In this document: positions 1 through 7,365 of the stretch, piece after piece
How the letters are laid out: each line of letters begins with the position of its first letter
Numbering within the stretch: the first letter of the stretch is position 1
Assembly: GCA_002701625.1 (NCBI GenBank)
Contig: NZWK01000002.1
Location: 1 to 19,295, forward strand
DNA: 19,295 nucleotides
DNA from: Chloroflexota bacterium
GTDB taxonomy: Bacteria > Chloroflexota > Dehalococcoidia > UBA2979
Direction of reading: 5' to 3'
Translations under genes and position numbers: made by a program
The notes under the pieces: model-generated
What the model was told of the DNA's origin: nothing
Database searches by the model: none
Seen by the model: only the letters and a program-made list of their open reading frames with translations

Positions 1-396
1 ATTAAGAAATCCTTCGTATTGAGCATACTTTTCGGTTATTTGTTGTTTTTTTAAGCTTTCAAAAAGAAATGCTGTATCAGTTCCGGAAATGAAGCTATCG
101 CCGAGTCCCCAGATCAAGTAAGCAGAAAGCAACAGGATTGGACTCGCTGAAAATCCAAATACCAAAAAACCCAATGTAAATAATAGAGAGCCTAAAACAA
201 GAGATCTTTTTCTTCCCCACTTATCAGTAATTATTCCAGTGGGAATTTCAAGTGAAATAACAAATATCCACCAAGCCGCCTCAAACGCGAGGACTGTCCC
301 TAGGCTCAGTCCTCTCTGCTCAATGAGATAAACAGACCAAATTGCTTCCCCAAACGAGGCCCACCTAAAGATCCACCAAAGTGAAAGAAGACGCAA
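1..396 (-). CDS. MFS transporter, N-terminal part (cut by window edge)
   Basis: The reading frame is open from about base 417 down to base 1 and would continue outside the window. The translated part has about four hydrophobic helices. It contains the Major Facilitator Superfamily loop 2-3 signature (PTGIITDKWGRKR) and, later, GDSFISGTDTAFLFESL, which resembles helix 4-5 of multidrug/sugar-type MFS proteins. It should be an inner-membrane secondary transporter; the substrate cannot be told. The start is uncertain because a stop codon lies at 433-435 and there is no ATG. A TTG at 394-396 fits the usual N terminus; an ATT at 415-417 has a better-placed AAAGG upstream. The gene follows the NTF2-like gene with almost no gap, so the two are probably co-transcribed and perhaps translationally coupled. 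Confidence 0.8.
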   Translation of the reverse strand, partial: MRLLSLWWIFRWASFGEAIWSVYLIEQRGLSLGTVLAFEAAWWIFVISLEIPTGIITDKWGRKRSLVLGSLLFTLGFLVFGFSASPILLLSAYLIWGLGDSFISGTDTAFLFESLKKQQITEKYAQYEGFLN

Positions 397-421
397 ATCC
401 TGTAGTTTGTGTTTAATGTGA

Positions 422-814
422 CTAGGCCTTTGTTATGTTGAAAGGATTCCGACTGATAAGACGCCAATCACCCTCCTTGTTGCCCACAGTAAAAATTGCA
501 TCAAACGTCTGCATCACAGATCCATCAACAAACAGTCGACTTACTTTAATCAAATATGCGATCTTCAAACTGTCTTGAATCACAATCTCAAATGAATCCA
601 GTCTACAACTAGTACCCACCCAGCTAGGGAGATATTGCTCCCAAACGTCGGACATATATTCGGGGATATTCGACTCATCAAATCTCCGGTCTTTTAGATC
701 TGACACGATGATCTGATGGACCGGTGGATGAATTGTGTCTCGGTATTTTCTTCTCTTACTAGTGCCAATTGCTTCTACCGCATCTTTGAGTGCCTCTTCA
801 GGAGTCGCTGCCAT
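422..814 (-). CDS. Probable NTF2-like (SnoaL-like) protein
   Basis: A 130-residue soluble protein with no signal peptide or membrane helix. The order of elements fits a small NTF2-like/SnoaL fold: an N-terminal helix (about 1-20), a central region with alternating hydrophobic strands (about 70-105), and a C-terminal strand ending in a WRLISRNPF motif. Members of this fold act as small enzymes or binding domains, and no active-site residue can be assigned here. The ATG is preceded by AAGGA about ten bases upstream. The gene lies 13 bases after the 163-residue membrane protein gene and directly before the MFS gene, so all three form one minus-strand unit. The family call rests on pattern only; the protein could be an unrelated domain of unknown function. 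Confidence 0.6.
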   Translation of the reverse strand: MAATPEEALKDAVEAIGTSKRRKYRDTIHPPVHQIIVSDLKDRRFDESNIPEYMSDVWEQYLPSWVGTSCRLDSFEIVIQDSLKIAYLIKVSRLFVDGSVMQTFDAIFTVGNKEGDWRLISRNPFNITKA

Positions 815-827
815 TAGCTATCTTTCC

Positions 828-1319
828 TTAAATTTCTGCTTTTGTAAGATCTACTGGTCTACCTTCGGTCTTCTCATAAACGATGTCCGCTATGGATCTC
901 AAAGCGTCATCATAGAGAAAAGTTCGACCTCTTAATTCATAATATTGACGCATACCTGGTCGATCAAAAAGCAGTCCGAATTGCACCTTCACTCTATCAG
1001 CACTTCCACCATCCCGCCCTAGTCGCCAAAGTGAACCTGACATAAGGAACATCTGTTGAAAAACGCCATCAACTCGAAATTTATCCAACGGTCCTAGACC
1101 TATAAAATCCTGATTTCCCTGCAATATTGATTTTGACAAAGATTCATCTTCAACCATAGAAAGAATAAGGTTCTCCTGCCGGTTTTCTGAAGCAAATGTC
1201 AGTTCTCTTTGTGCGTCCTGATGTTGCTGTCTCAACTGACTCGCCAAAAATACTGCAACCGCAAGTGTTGCCGCGCCTGTTGCGATTTGTGCAATCACTG
1301 CCAACTGTTCCCAATTCAT
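828..1319 (-). CDS. Hypothetical protein with one N-terminal membrane helix
   Basis: A 163-residue protein. Residues about 4-25 form one hydrophobic helix (VIAQIATGAATLAVAVFLAS) followed by a basic, glutamine-rich stretch. This suggests an N-terminal membrane anchor with the rest in the cytoplasm. The remaining part is soluble, with aromatic/arginine patterns such as GSLWRLGRDGG and YYELRGRTFLYDD. I do not recognise a named family, although small anchored proteins of this layout are common in marine bacterial genomes. The ATG at 1317-1319 is preferred over an upstream start at 1430 because GAGGAGAT sits about five bases before it and the extra 37 residues look unlike the rest. It is the first gene of the minus-strand unit leading to the NTF2-like and MFS genes, and it is divergent from the cupredoxin gene. 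Confidence 0.7.
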   Translation of the reverse strand: MNWEQLAVIAQIATGAATLAVAVFLASQLRQQHQDAQRELTFASENRQENLILSMVEDESLSKSILQGNQDFIGLGPLDKFRVDGVFQQMFLMSGSLWRLGRDGGSADRVKVQFGLLFDRPGMRQYYELRGRTFLYDDALRSIADIVYEKTEGRPVDLTKAEI

Positions 1320-1460
1320 AGCATCTCCTCGTTGTACGACTGGAAGCATAACGGGTTTGTACCAGCTCCTGATATGAACAAAATCGATCAAGGCGAGTGA
1401 GACAATTTGAGCCACTTGTGCATTAACCAAGACCCACTAAAGTCGATCATGGAGGTAAAA

Positions 1461-1961
1461 ATGTTTCTTAAAATAAAAGTTAGTTTATTGAGTTTGTTAA
1501 TGTTGCTTCTTATCGGCTGTAGCTCAAGCTCGGGCACTGCAGATATGAACAATTCGACCACCAGCGTAACGAAAACACCAGCGGTTGCGGAAGCAGCTCT
1601 CGAACCATGTACTGAAACTCTAAACGTGGAGTTAGCAAATGATGGGCCGTACGCTATTACTACCCCTGATAGCTTTCAGGGAAACTGTGAAATTAATTTC
1701 ACTGTAAAAAACTACGCCGCACTGGTTCACAACTTTCAGGTGCTTCAAACGGATTTAGCTGTCGATGCCTTGCCACTCAATGAAGAAACGGCAATGGTCG
1801 ACGTTGAAGCGGCTGGGGAATTACTTTACTCATCAAAAGATCTAGAACAAGATGAGACTGAAACCGGCACGCTTAAGCTTGAGGCTGGAGAGTATATTCT
1901 GTTTTGCAACATAGCAGGCCATTATCAGCTGGGAATGATTAAAACATTCACTATCAACTAA
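1461..1961 (+). CDS. Lipoprotein cupredoxin (type 1 copper protein)
   Basis: A 166-residue exported lipoprotein. It has a basic N terminus, a hydrophobic core and a lipobox LIGC with the lipidated cysteine at residue 20. A serine/threonine-rich linker runs to about residue 45. Residues 50-166 form a cupredoxin-like domain. The copper ligands are visible: His90 (in LVHNF) and the C-terminal loop Cys149-x4-His154-x4-Met159, the same ligand spacing as rusticyanin. Cys50 and Cys76 could form a disulfide. It likely carries electrons or binds copper on the outer face of the cytoplasmic membrane; the redox partner is unknown. The start is fixed by GGAGG five bases before ATG 1461; an in-frame upstream ATG would bury the signal peptide. 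It is a single-gene unit, followed by a strong hairpin. Confidence 0.88.
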   Translation: MFLKIKVSLLSLLMLLLIGCSSSSGTADMNNSTTSVTKTPAVAEAALEPCTETLNVELANDGPYAITTPDSFQGNCEINFTVKNYAALVHNFQVLQTDLAVDALPLNEETAMVDVEAAGELLYSSKDLEQDETETGTLKLEAGEYILFCNIAGHYQLGMIKTFTIN

Positions 1962-1969
1962 TCGTCGCC

Positions 1970-2013
1970 GAACCATATATCAGCTATTCCTGGGAATATC
2001 TGATATATGGTTC
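1970..2013. terminator. Perfect 14-bp inverted repeat between convergent genes
   Basis: Arms at 1970-1983 and 2000-2013 are exact reverse complements (GAACCATATATCAG). The 16-base spacer can itself pair (ATTCC with GGAAT), giving a long hairpin. It starts nine bases after the cupredoxin stop and lies 47 bases from the end of the convergent membrane-protein gene. It probably serves as a shared transcription end or mRNA 3' stabiliser. Neither strand has a clear T-run, so it is not a textbook intrinsic terminator. Confidence 0.6.
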
Positions 2014-2060
2014 TTGCCAAACTCAAAAAAATCGGTCAGGACATAATCTTTTGCTTCGAA

Positions 2061-2462
2061 TCACTCCGAACTCTTGAGATTTAGAATTCCACTTAATGTA
2101 AGCAGAGAAAAAAGCGCAATCGGCAATATTATTATTGCACCACCGATGTCATAATCGTTCGACGATGCATAGGTAAGCCAGATCACCATCATCCCGAGCA
2201 GGCTCACGCCCAAAAGGGTCGTCATTTTCGCTCGAGCTAAACCTGAAGTGAAAAGAGCAATTCCAGCCGCAATAATTGACAATAAAGCGAACGTTACCGC
2301 CATAGTGGTTTCGTAATAACCGTCATGTAAGCCGACGTTATCGCTACCCCATCCCATCTCAGCGACCGACTGTCCGTCGAGTATCGCGGGTCCAGAGCCA
2401 ACAAAAAGGTTTAAGGCGGCAAACACCCACAGCCAAATCACCGGATTTAATATCCTTGTCAT
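2061..2462 (-). CDS. Hypothetical four-helix membrane protein
   Basis: A 133-residue, strongly hydrophobic protein with about four membrane helices: around residues 6-24, 50-72, 77-97 and 106-127. The first loop is about 25 residues long, contains GLHDGYYETT, and is the most distinctive part. No catalytic motif or known family could be recognised. It is expected to sit in the cytoplasmic membrane. ATG 2460-2462 was chosen because CCTCC on the plus strand (GGAGG in the mRNA) lies five bases upstream; a longer in-frame start at 2525 adds 21 residues that would precede this site. The gene is downstream of the small unrecognised gene on the same strand with a 94-base gap, so co-transcription is possible but not shown. 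Confidence 0.72.
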   Translation of the reverse strand: MTRILNPVIWLWVFAALNLFVGSGPAILDGQSVAEMGWGSDNVGLHDGYYETTMAVTFALLSIIAAGIALFTSGLARAKMTTLLGVSLLGMMVIWLTYASSNDYDIGGAIIILPIALFSLLTLSGILNLKSSE

Positions 2463-2556
2463 ATCATCCTCCAATTGCCTTGTGTACCCCACCCAAATCC
2501 TAATACATGAAAGCAAGAATACCAAGGTGCCAGTTTGATTGATTAAATCGCAATCA

Positions 2557-2865
2557 TCACTGACTCCAGAAACCTAAATCTTTTCGATTTTGAACTAGAT
2601 CCTTTACCGGTAAGACCTCGACTGGTCCCTTTGCCAGATGAAAATCAAAAAGCAATTCTACAGCTTCGAACGTGTCTGCCTCAACAACCGCAAAGATACG
2701 ATGCTGAACTGGATAGCCCCACACCCCATGTATTGTTACGTCATCATTGCCTTCTACCCATGCCGTGGCACCTTCTGCACTCTCTTCCCAAGTTTTAGTT
2801 ACAACACCGTTCTCTACCCGGCCACAAGTGCTGTGATCATGCTCAGCTATTATATGAAAAATCAT
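2557..2865 (-). CDS. Small unrecognised protein, perhaps ferredoxin-like fold
   Basis: A 102-residue soluble protein with no signal peptide or membrane helix. It begins MIFHIIAEHDHSTC and has a later strand-helix section, HRIFAVVEADTFEAVELLFD. The beta-alpha-beta pattern resembles small dimeric alpha+beta barrel proteins (DUF3303-type or muconolactone-isomerase-like). The N-terminal His-Asp-His-Ser-Thr-Cys cluster (residues 8-14) could bind a metal or be catalytic, but that is speculation. The ATG at 2863-2865 is preceded by a purine-rich AGGGGGACGG. The gene is divergent from the unknown gene at 3013 and upstream of the four-helix membrane protein. Function unknown. Confidence 0.68.
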   Translation of the reverse strand: MIFHIIAEHDHSTCGRVENGVVTKTWEESAEGATAWVEGNDDVTIHGVWGYPVQHRIFAVVEADTFEAVELLFDFHLAKGPVEVLPVKDLVQNRKDLGFWSQ

Positions 2866-2967
2866 AGTCCGTCCCCCTTATATTTCATTAGACCCATCAA
2901 TCCCCTGATCTATAACATAATTCTGGTGACAAAAGAGCTAAAATCTAACTTCTGCACTTATGTATGC

Positions 2968-2986
2968 GTAGTGTTGAAAACACTAC
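2968..2986. promoter_or_regulatory. Palindrome in divergent intergenic region, candidate operator
   Basis: GTAGTGTT and AACACTAC are perfect 8-base inverted arms separated by GAA. The site lies 27 bases before the ATG at 3013 and about 100 bases before the divergent start at 2865. Its size and symmetry suit a dimeric repressor such as a TetR- or GntR-type protein, but no regulator gene is nearby. It could also form a small 5' UTR hairpin. Confidence 0.35.
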
Positions 2987-3012
2987 ACTCAACGAAAAGT
3001 AAAGTAATTACT

Positions 3013-3579
3013 ATGAAAGAGAATTTAAGAGACAAAACCCGAGACAATCTCAATCAGGACCTTAATTTTATTGGCGTCCCAGCTGATCTGGCTGAGAGAG
3101 GCCATGTAAGAGAGAGTGTCGAAAACTCCTGGTACCAACGATCGCTCGGTGTGATTAATGTCGAGGAAAGCTCAATCCCTTGGATAAACATATTGAAGCA
3201 AGATGGCGGCAAAAATAATCCGCCACGATGGTGGATGGTGTTCGGCATCCCAGACGATCGGTCATCAGAAATTCACTCGCACACAAAAATTAAAACAATT
3301 AGAAAAAAGTCATTTCCGCTATTCGGTAAAATAAAAGATGTAACCTGGAAAGGCGAAGATAACGGCCTCGGCCTGATAAATGAGCTCTCCATGGACTTGG
3401 AAATCAAGACTCTCGCAAAGAAAGTTGGCAATCTTGAAATTAAACGTCAAACCGGTGCATTCCAAGGATGGACGCTGGTATTAGATCGGAAATTTCATCC
3501 CTCAAACGAGGACTGGAATACTATTGAAAAAATTGCTGATTACGTCTTATCTTCACAGAGATTTCGCAATCGAAAATAA
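3013..3579 (+). CDS. Hypothetical protein
   Basis: A 188-residue soluble protein with no signal peptide or membrane helix. The N-terminal 30 residues are charged (KENLRDKTRDNL). The middle contains a tryptophan-rich patch, PPRWWMVFGIPDD, and the C-terminal part alternates strands and helices, ending in a basic RFRNRK tail. I do not recognise a family. The frame stays open upstream to about 2638, but that part is antisense to the small gene at 2557-2865 and looks noncoding. The first ATG after the 2968-2986 palindrome, at 3013, is the more sensible start. No strong ribosome binding site precedes it, so the start is moderately uncertain. It stands alone: its upstream neighbour is divergent and the aldo/keto reductase begins 109 bases downstream. 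Confidence 0.65.
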   Translation: MKENLRDKTRDNLNQDLNFIGVPADLAERGHVRESVENSWYQRSLGVINVEESSIPWINILKQDGGKNNPPRWWMVFGIPDDRSSEIHSHTKIKTIRKKSFPLFGKIKDVTWKGEDNGLGLINELSMDLEIKTLAKKVGNLEIKRQTGAFQGWTLVLDRKFHPSNEDWNTIEKIADYVLSSQRFRNRK

Positions 3580-3688
3580 CATTGAAAACAATATTGCAAA
3601 ACAACACGCTAATCCCACCAACTAGTCATCAAGCCTGTAACATGGTGCCTGCTGCGTGGATAACTCACGTGATAACTAAGGAGTTCAA

Positions 3689-4720
3689 ATGTTAGACAGT
3701 GTACAACTCGGTACCAGTGGATTGAACGTCTCCAAATTATGTCTGGGGACTATGAATTTCGGCATACCAGGTCGCGGGCATCAGGGTGATTGGACCCTGA
3801 CCACAGACGAAGCTCGCCCTATCTTTAAGGCCGCTATAGACCATGGACTCTACTACTTTGACTGTGCCGACGTCTATGGGCTAGGAGCCTCTGAAGAAGT
3901 AGTAGGCGCACTGCTGAATGAGCTCCTACCTCGGGACAATTATGTGCTGGCAACGAAAATTGCCCAACCCATGGGTCGAGGTGCTAATCAATCTGGATTA
4001 TCTCGCAAACACATTATGGAAGGCGTTGATGCGAGTCTAAAAAGGCTCGGTCACGATTACATTGATCATCTAGTAATCCATCGCCACCCCCATGGAATAC
4101 GTGGCCAGGAAAGTGAAGTTTCAATCGAAGAAACTATGGAAGCATTGAATGACGTCGTGAAAGCTGGAAAGGTCTTGTATCTTGGTGCGTCCTCAATGTT
4201 TGCTTGGCAATTCGCAGAACTTCAGCTAACAGCTCAGCTACATGGCTGGCAAAAGTTTGTTTCGATGCAAAATCACTATAACCTCGTGTATCGTGAAGAA
4301 GAGCGTGAAATGAACCCATACTGTGAAAAGTCGGGAGTCGCTCTAACCCCTTGGTCACCGTTAGCACGTGGCATCTTGGCGGGAGCTTATAAAGGCGGGT
4401 TTGAGGCCGGAAGTACAGATAGATCACAAGGTCAAGACAGAGCACGTACTGAAAGTTTGTACCATGGCGACCACGTATTTAGCATTGCTGAAAGGGTGGG
4501 TGAAGTTGCAACCAAGTATGAAAAATCTTCCGCACAAATCGCTTTAGCCTGGCTTCTTAATAAGTCAGAAATTACTGCGCCGATAGTGGGAGTGTCTAAA
4601 CTAGAACAACTCGATCAGCTTGTTGATTCGACAAAAATAACATTAGACCAGACAGATATTGATTATCTGGAAGAACTCTACACTCCAGTTGAAAACTTAC
4701 TTTCTTTCGGCACGTCATAA
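3689..4720 (+). CDS. Aldo/keto reductase
   Basis: A 343-residue NADPH-type aldo/keto reductase with a single TIM-barrel domain, of normal length for the yeast/bacterial AKR group (YajO/Tas-like). The catalytic tetrad is visible: Asp58 and Tyr63 in FDCADVYG, Lys90 in LATKIAQP and His131 in LVIHRHP. The C-terminal part has the usual cofactor region, APIVGVSKLEQL, near residue 300. It should reduce aldehydes or ketones to alcohols in the cytoplasm; the substrate is unknown. The ATG follows AAGGAG with seven bases between. The Ada-like gene starts 19 bases after its stop without its own clear binding site, so the two are likely one transcript. Confidence 0.93.
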   Translation: MLDSVQLGTSGLNVSKLCLGTMNFGIPGRGHQGDWTLTTDEARPIFKAAIDHGLYYFDCADVYGLGASEEVVGALLNELLPRDNYVLATKIAQPMGRGANQSGLSRKHIMEGVDASLKRLGHDYIDHLVIHRHPHGIRGQESEVSIEETMEALNDVVKAGKVLYLGASSMFAWQFAELQLTAQLHGWQKFVSMQNHYNLVYREEEREMNPYCEKSGVALTPWSPLARGILAGAYKGGFEAGSTDRSQGQDRARTESLYHGDHVFSIAERVGEVATKYEKSSAQIALAWLLNKSEITAPIVGVSKLEQLDQLVDSTKITLDQTDIDYLEELYTPVENLLSFGTS

Positions 4721-4739
4721 GAAATAAAACATTTCGATA

Positions 4740-5120
4740 ATGGACAGCTTTTTATTTAACGCATGTACTACTACCGGAATCGTATGTCGGCCGAATTGCC
4801 CCCCCGGAAGACGGACGAAGCCTGAACATCGACGATATTTTAAAACTCTCGGAGACGCCAGACAAAATGGCTACAGAGAATGTCTAGTGTGTAAACCATC
4901 AGATGGTCCAAAAGGTCCTTGGCAATCAGTCAAAGACCGACGTCAAAAAATTGGCAATAGCTTTAGCATAAGCACCTCATTGATCAACGACTCAAACCAG
5001 ATCAGTAAGGGACATAACATTTCTAAGGTAGACCGAAATAAAACAAAATCTAACCTCAACGAATTGTCTGACTATACGGCGAAAAATACTGACCTCGAAG
5101 AAGATTTATTTACTGACTAA
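4740..5120 (+). CDS. Stand-alone Ada-type zinc-binding domain protein
   Basis: A 126-residue protein. Residues 1-53 match the N-terminal methyl-acceptor zinc domain of the DNA-repair protein Ada: TTGIVCRPNC, then KPEHRRYF, then GYRECLVCKP. The four zinc cysteines, Cys16, Cys20, Cys48 and Cys51, are all present; Cys16 corresponds to the methyl-accepting Cys38 of E. coli Ada. The usual first 15 or so residues are missing. Residues 54-126 are polar, low-complexity and acidic at the end, with no AraC-type DNA-binding domain or methyltransferase domain. It may be a small zinc protein or a decayed remnant. Only an ATG without a good binding site is available. Its stop overlaps that of the convergent hydrolase by four bases (CTAA). 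Confidence 0.75.
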   Translation: MDSFLFNACTTTGIVCRPNCPPGRRTKPEHRRYFKTLGDARQNGYRECLVCKPSDGPKGPWQSVKDRRQKIGNSFSISTSLINDSNQISKGHNISKVDRNKTKSNLNELSDYTAKNTDLEEDLFTD

Positions 5121-5869
5121 TCGGCGGGCTGGTGTTTTCTTAGAAACGCACGCGTCTGTGATACCGCATTATCTATGTGTGACGGCGAGTCCTTCCATGG
5201 AAAAATTGTTAATTCAGAATTTGGGGCAAGGTCAGCCACTTCCATTGCTGCTTCATATGGATGTGCTGGAACGTCGTCAGGTGCTATCAATAAAGGCGTC
5301 TGAATGGAACTTACGAAATCGCGCGACACTGTAAAAACAAAGTCAGCACGATCCGTGTACATACTTGTCAGAAAATCATGAACCATGCTGCCCGTTATTT
5401 CAGGCCGTTTCTCACAAAGGGGTGGGCCCCAGTTCTTTGTATTATTTTGATAAAACAAATCAGGATACTCTGGGCTAAAACCACTCGGTTGCATAAGTGC
5501 CGCGGCAACGACTCGATCTGGAGCTAATCTGATTAGGTTGTGAATCATCGGTCCGCCTATACAAAAACCTAAAACTAAAAATTCGTGAATTCCAAGCTCA
5601 TCCATCAGGCCCAACTGATCGTCGGAATAGGCATCCCAAGGACGATCAACTTCTAACGGCCCGGTCGACTGCCCAAATGCTGAATTTCGTAGGTCAGCCG
5701 ATATACATCGAAAATCATTCTTGTACTGATCCATCGGATTGAAAGGAACGGAAGTGTCCAGTGAGGACAGGGAAGAATTAAGTCCCCCACCCGGAATAAT
5801 AAGGAGAGGAAATCCTGACCCAACCTCCTCATAGTAAATACGAACAGACTCTCTTTCATAAAAAGGCAT
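5117..5869 (-). CDS. Alpha/beta hydrolase with cysteine at the nucleophile position
   Basis: A 250-residue alpha/beta hydrolase. An oxyanion-hole motif IIPGGG is at 25-29 and the nucleophile elbow at 101-105 reads GFCIG, with Cys103 where most family members have serine. The acid is probably Asp198 or Asp199 (LLIAPDD), and His231 is the likely catalytic histidine. Cysteine nucleophiles are known in dienelactone hydrolases and PHA synthases. It could hydrolyse an ester or lactone in the cytoplasm; substrate unknown. The ATG at 5867-5869 is favoured because GAGGGAG lies five bases upstream; in-frame ATG or TTG starts up to 5902 would add 9-11 residues. It is divergent from the luciferase-like gene at 6023 and could share a control region with it. 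Confidence 0.87.
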   Translation of the reverse strand: MPFYERESVRIYYEEVGSGFPLLIIPGGGLNSSLSSLDTSVPFNPMDQYKNDFRCISADLRNSAFGQSTGPLEVDRPWDAYSDDQLGLMDELGIHEFLVLGFCIGGPMIHNLIRLAPDRVVAAALMQPSGFSPEYPDLFYQNNTKNWGPPLCEKRPEITGSMVHDFLTSMYTDRADFVFTVSRDFVSSIQTPLLIAPDDVPAHPYEAAMEVADLAPNSELTIFPWKDSPSHIDNAVSQTRAFLRKHQPAD

Positions 5870-6022
5870 ACTCACTCCCTCACTAGCAAATAGCATAATC
5901 AATTCACCTTATTTGAGAAGGTAGAAAATGATTCTTACAAAACTACCCGTCTCTACTTTAGGAGTCCGGTGCTATGCTGAGCACAAATTGAAAGTTGCAT
6001 TTTTTGCGGGCGAGGGGTAGCT

Positions 6023-7249
6023 ATGAAATTTGGGGTATTTTACGAACATCAATATCCAAGACCTTGGACAGAGAAAGGTGAAGCAACACTCCTGCACGAA
6101 GCACTGGATCAAGTAGAGCTAGCTGACAAGCTTGGCATTGATTACGCATGGGAGGTGGAACATCACTTTCTGGAAGAATATTCTCACTCCTCGGCACCCG
6201 AAGTATTTCTAGGCGCAGCTTCACAGCGAACATCACAAATTCGGCTGGGGCACGGCATAACATTGATGCCACCCGGCTACAACGCCCCTGCGCGAATCGC
6301 CGAGCGAATTTCTACGCTAGACCTCCTTTCGAATGGGAGGGTGGAATTTGGTACCGGTGAATCTGCGTCACGGACGGAGTTAGAGGGTTATAACGTAGAC
6401 CCAGCATCCAAACGTGCACAGTGGGAGGAAGCAGTCGAACAAGTTACCAATATGATGGTTATGGATCCGTACCCCGGCTATAACGGTGAATTCTTCTCCA
6501 TGCCCACACGAAATGTGGTCCCAAAACCCATGCAAAAACCTCACCCACCGCTTTGGGTTGCCTGTTCAAGTCGTGAAACCATAAAAATGGCTGCACGACA
6601 CGGCATCGGAGCATTGACCTTCAGCTTTGTCGACGCAGATGAGGCGAAACCATGGGTAGATGACTATTACGATACGTTTAAAAACGAGTGCATTCCAATT
6701 GGCCACGCGGTTAATCCGAATATTGCCTTTGTGATGGGCTTCTCACTTCATCAAGATGAACAGGTAGCGATAGAGCGTGGAATTGACGGACTCCGTTTTT
6801 TCCAATATGCACTCGGCCACTATTACGTTCAGGGAAAACACCAACCGGGTCGCACAAACATATGGGACAACTATATGGATGTTCGGAATGGAATCGTTGC
6901 GCCTGACCTAACTAGCGGAGGAGAAAAAGGAAATATTACTGCAAGTCGAGGCGCAATTGGCACCCCAAGTCAAGTGCGGTCGAATCTCCGAGCATTTGCC
7001 GATCTTGGAGTGGATCAAGCGATTTTTATCCAACAAGGAGGCAAAAACAAACATTCCGATATCTGTGACTCTTTAAGTCTTTTCGCAAAAGAGGTAATGC
7101 CGGAATTTCATGCAGAAGAAGAGGCTCGACTTCTAAGTAAGAACGAGGAACTCGCACCTTTCATTCAAGAAGCATTCGATCGGAAGGTACCTTTAGCCCC
7201 TCTTGCAGACGATCAAATACCCGTTCTCGAACCATATGCGAAGACGTAG
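6023..7249 (+). CDS. LLM class flavin-dependent oxidoreductase (bacterial luciferase type)
   Basis: A 408-residue member of the luciferase-like monooxygenase superfamily, with a TIM-barrel fold. Family features are MKFGVFYEHQ at the N terminus, WEVEHHFLEE near residue 45, ITLMPPGYNAPARIAERISTLD near 80-100, and PHPPLWVACSSRET near 175-190. This is the LuxA-like branch that uses FMNH2 supplied by a separate reductase, or in some members F420; cofactor and substrate cannot be decided here. It should insert oxygen into an organic substrate in the cytoplasm. The ATG follows GAGGGG with seven bases between. A second, differently branched monooxygenase follows 116 bases downstream, and the hydrolase is divergent upstream. 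No flavin reductase is encoded in the window. Confidence 0.92.
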   Translation: MKFGVFYEHQYPRPWTEKGEATLLHEALDQVELADKLGIDYAWEVEHHFLEEYSHSSAPEVFLGAASQRTSQIRLGHGITLMPPGYNAPARIAERISTLDLLSNGRVEFGTGESASRTELEGYNVDPASKRAQWEEAVEQVTNMMVMDPYPGYNGEFFSMPTRNVVPKPMQKPHPPLWVACSSRETIKMAARHGIGALTFSFVDADEAKPWVDDYYDTFKNECIPIGHAVNPNIAFVMGFSLHQDEQVAIERGIDGLRFFQYALGHYYVQGKHQPGRTNIWDNYMDVRNGIVAPDLTSGGEKGNITASRGAIGTPSQVRSNLRAFADLGVDQAIFIQQGGKNKHSDICDSLSLFAKEVMPEFHAEEEARLLSKNEELAPFIQEAFDRKVPLAPLADDQIPVLEPYAKT

Positions 7250-7365
7250 AACAAATCAACAAAAGTTACTAAGGCTGATTGCTCTACAGTTCTGAAAGCA
7301 CCGGTACACTTTGTTACTAAGTCAAATGAGCCGCTGACATACGTTATGTCGGATAGAAAATCAAT

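Noticed and set aside
2638..3012. Upstream extension of the frame that contains the gene at 3013
   Set aside because: It is antisense to the small gene at 2557-2865 and crosses a divergent promoter region; the ATG at 3013 is more likely.
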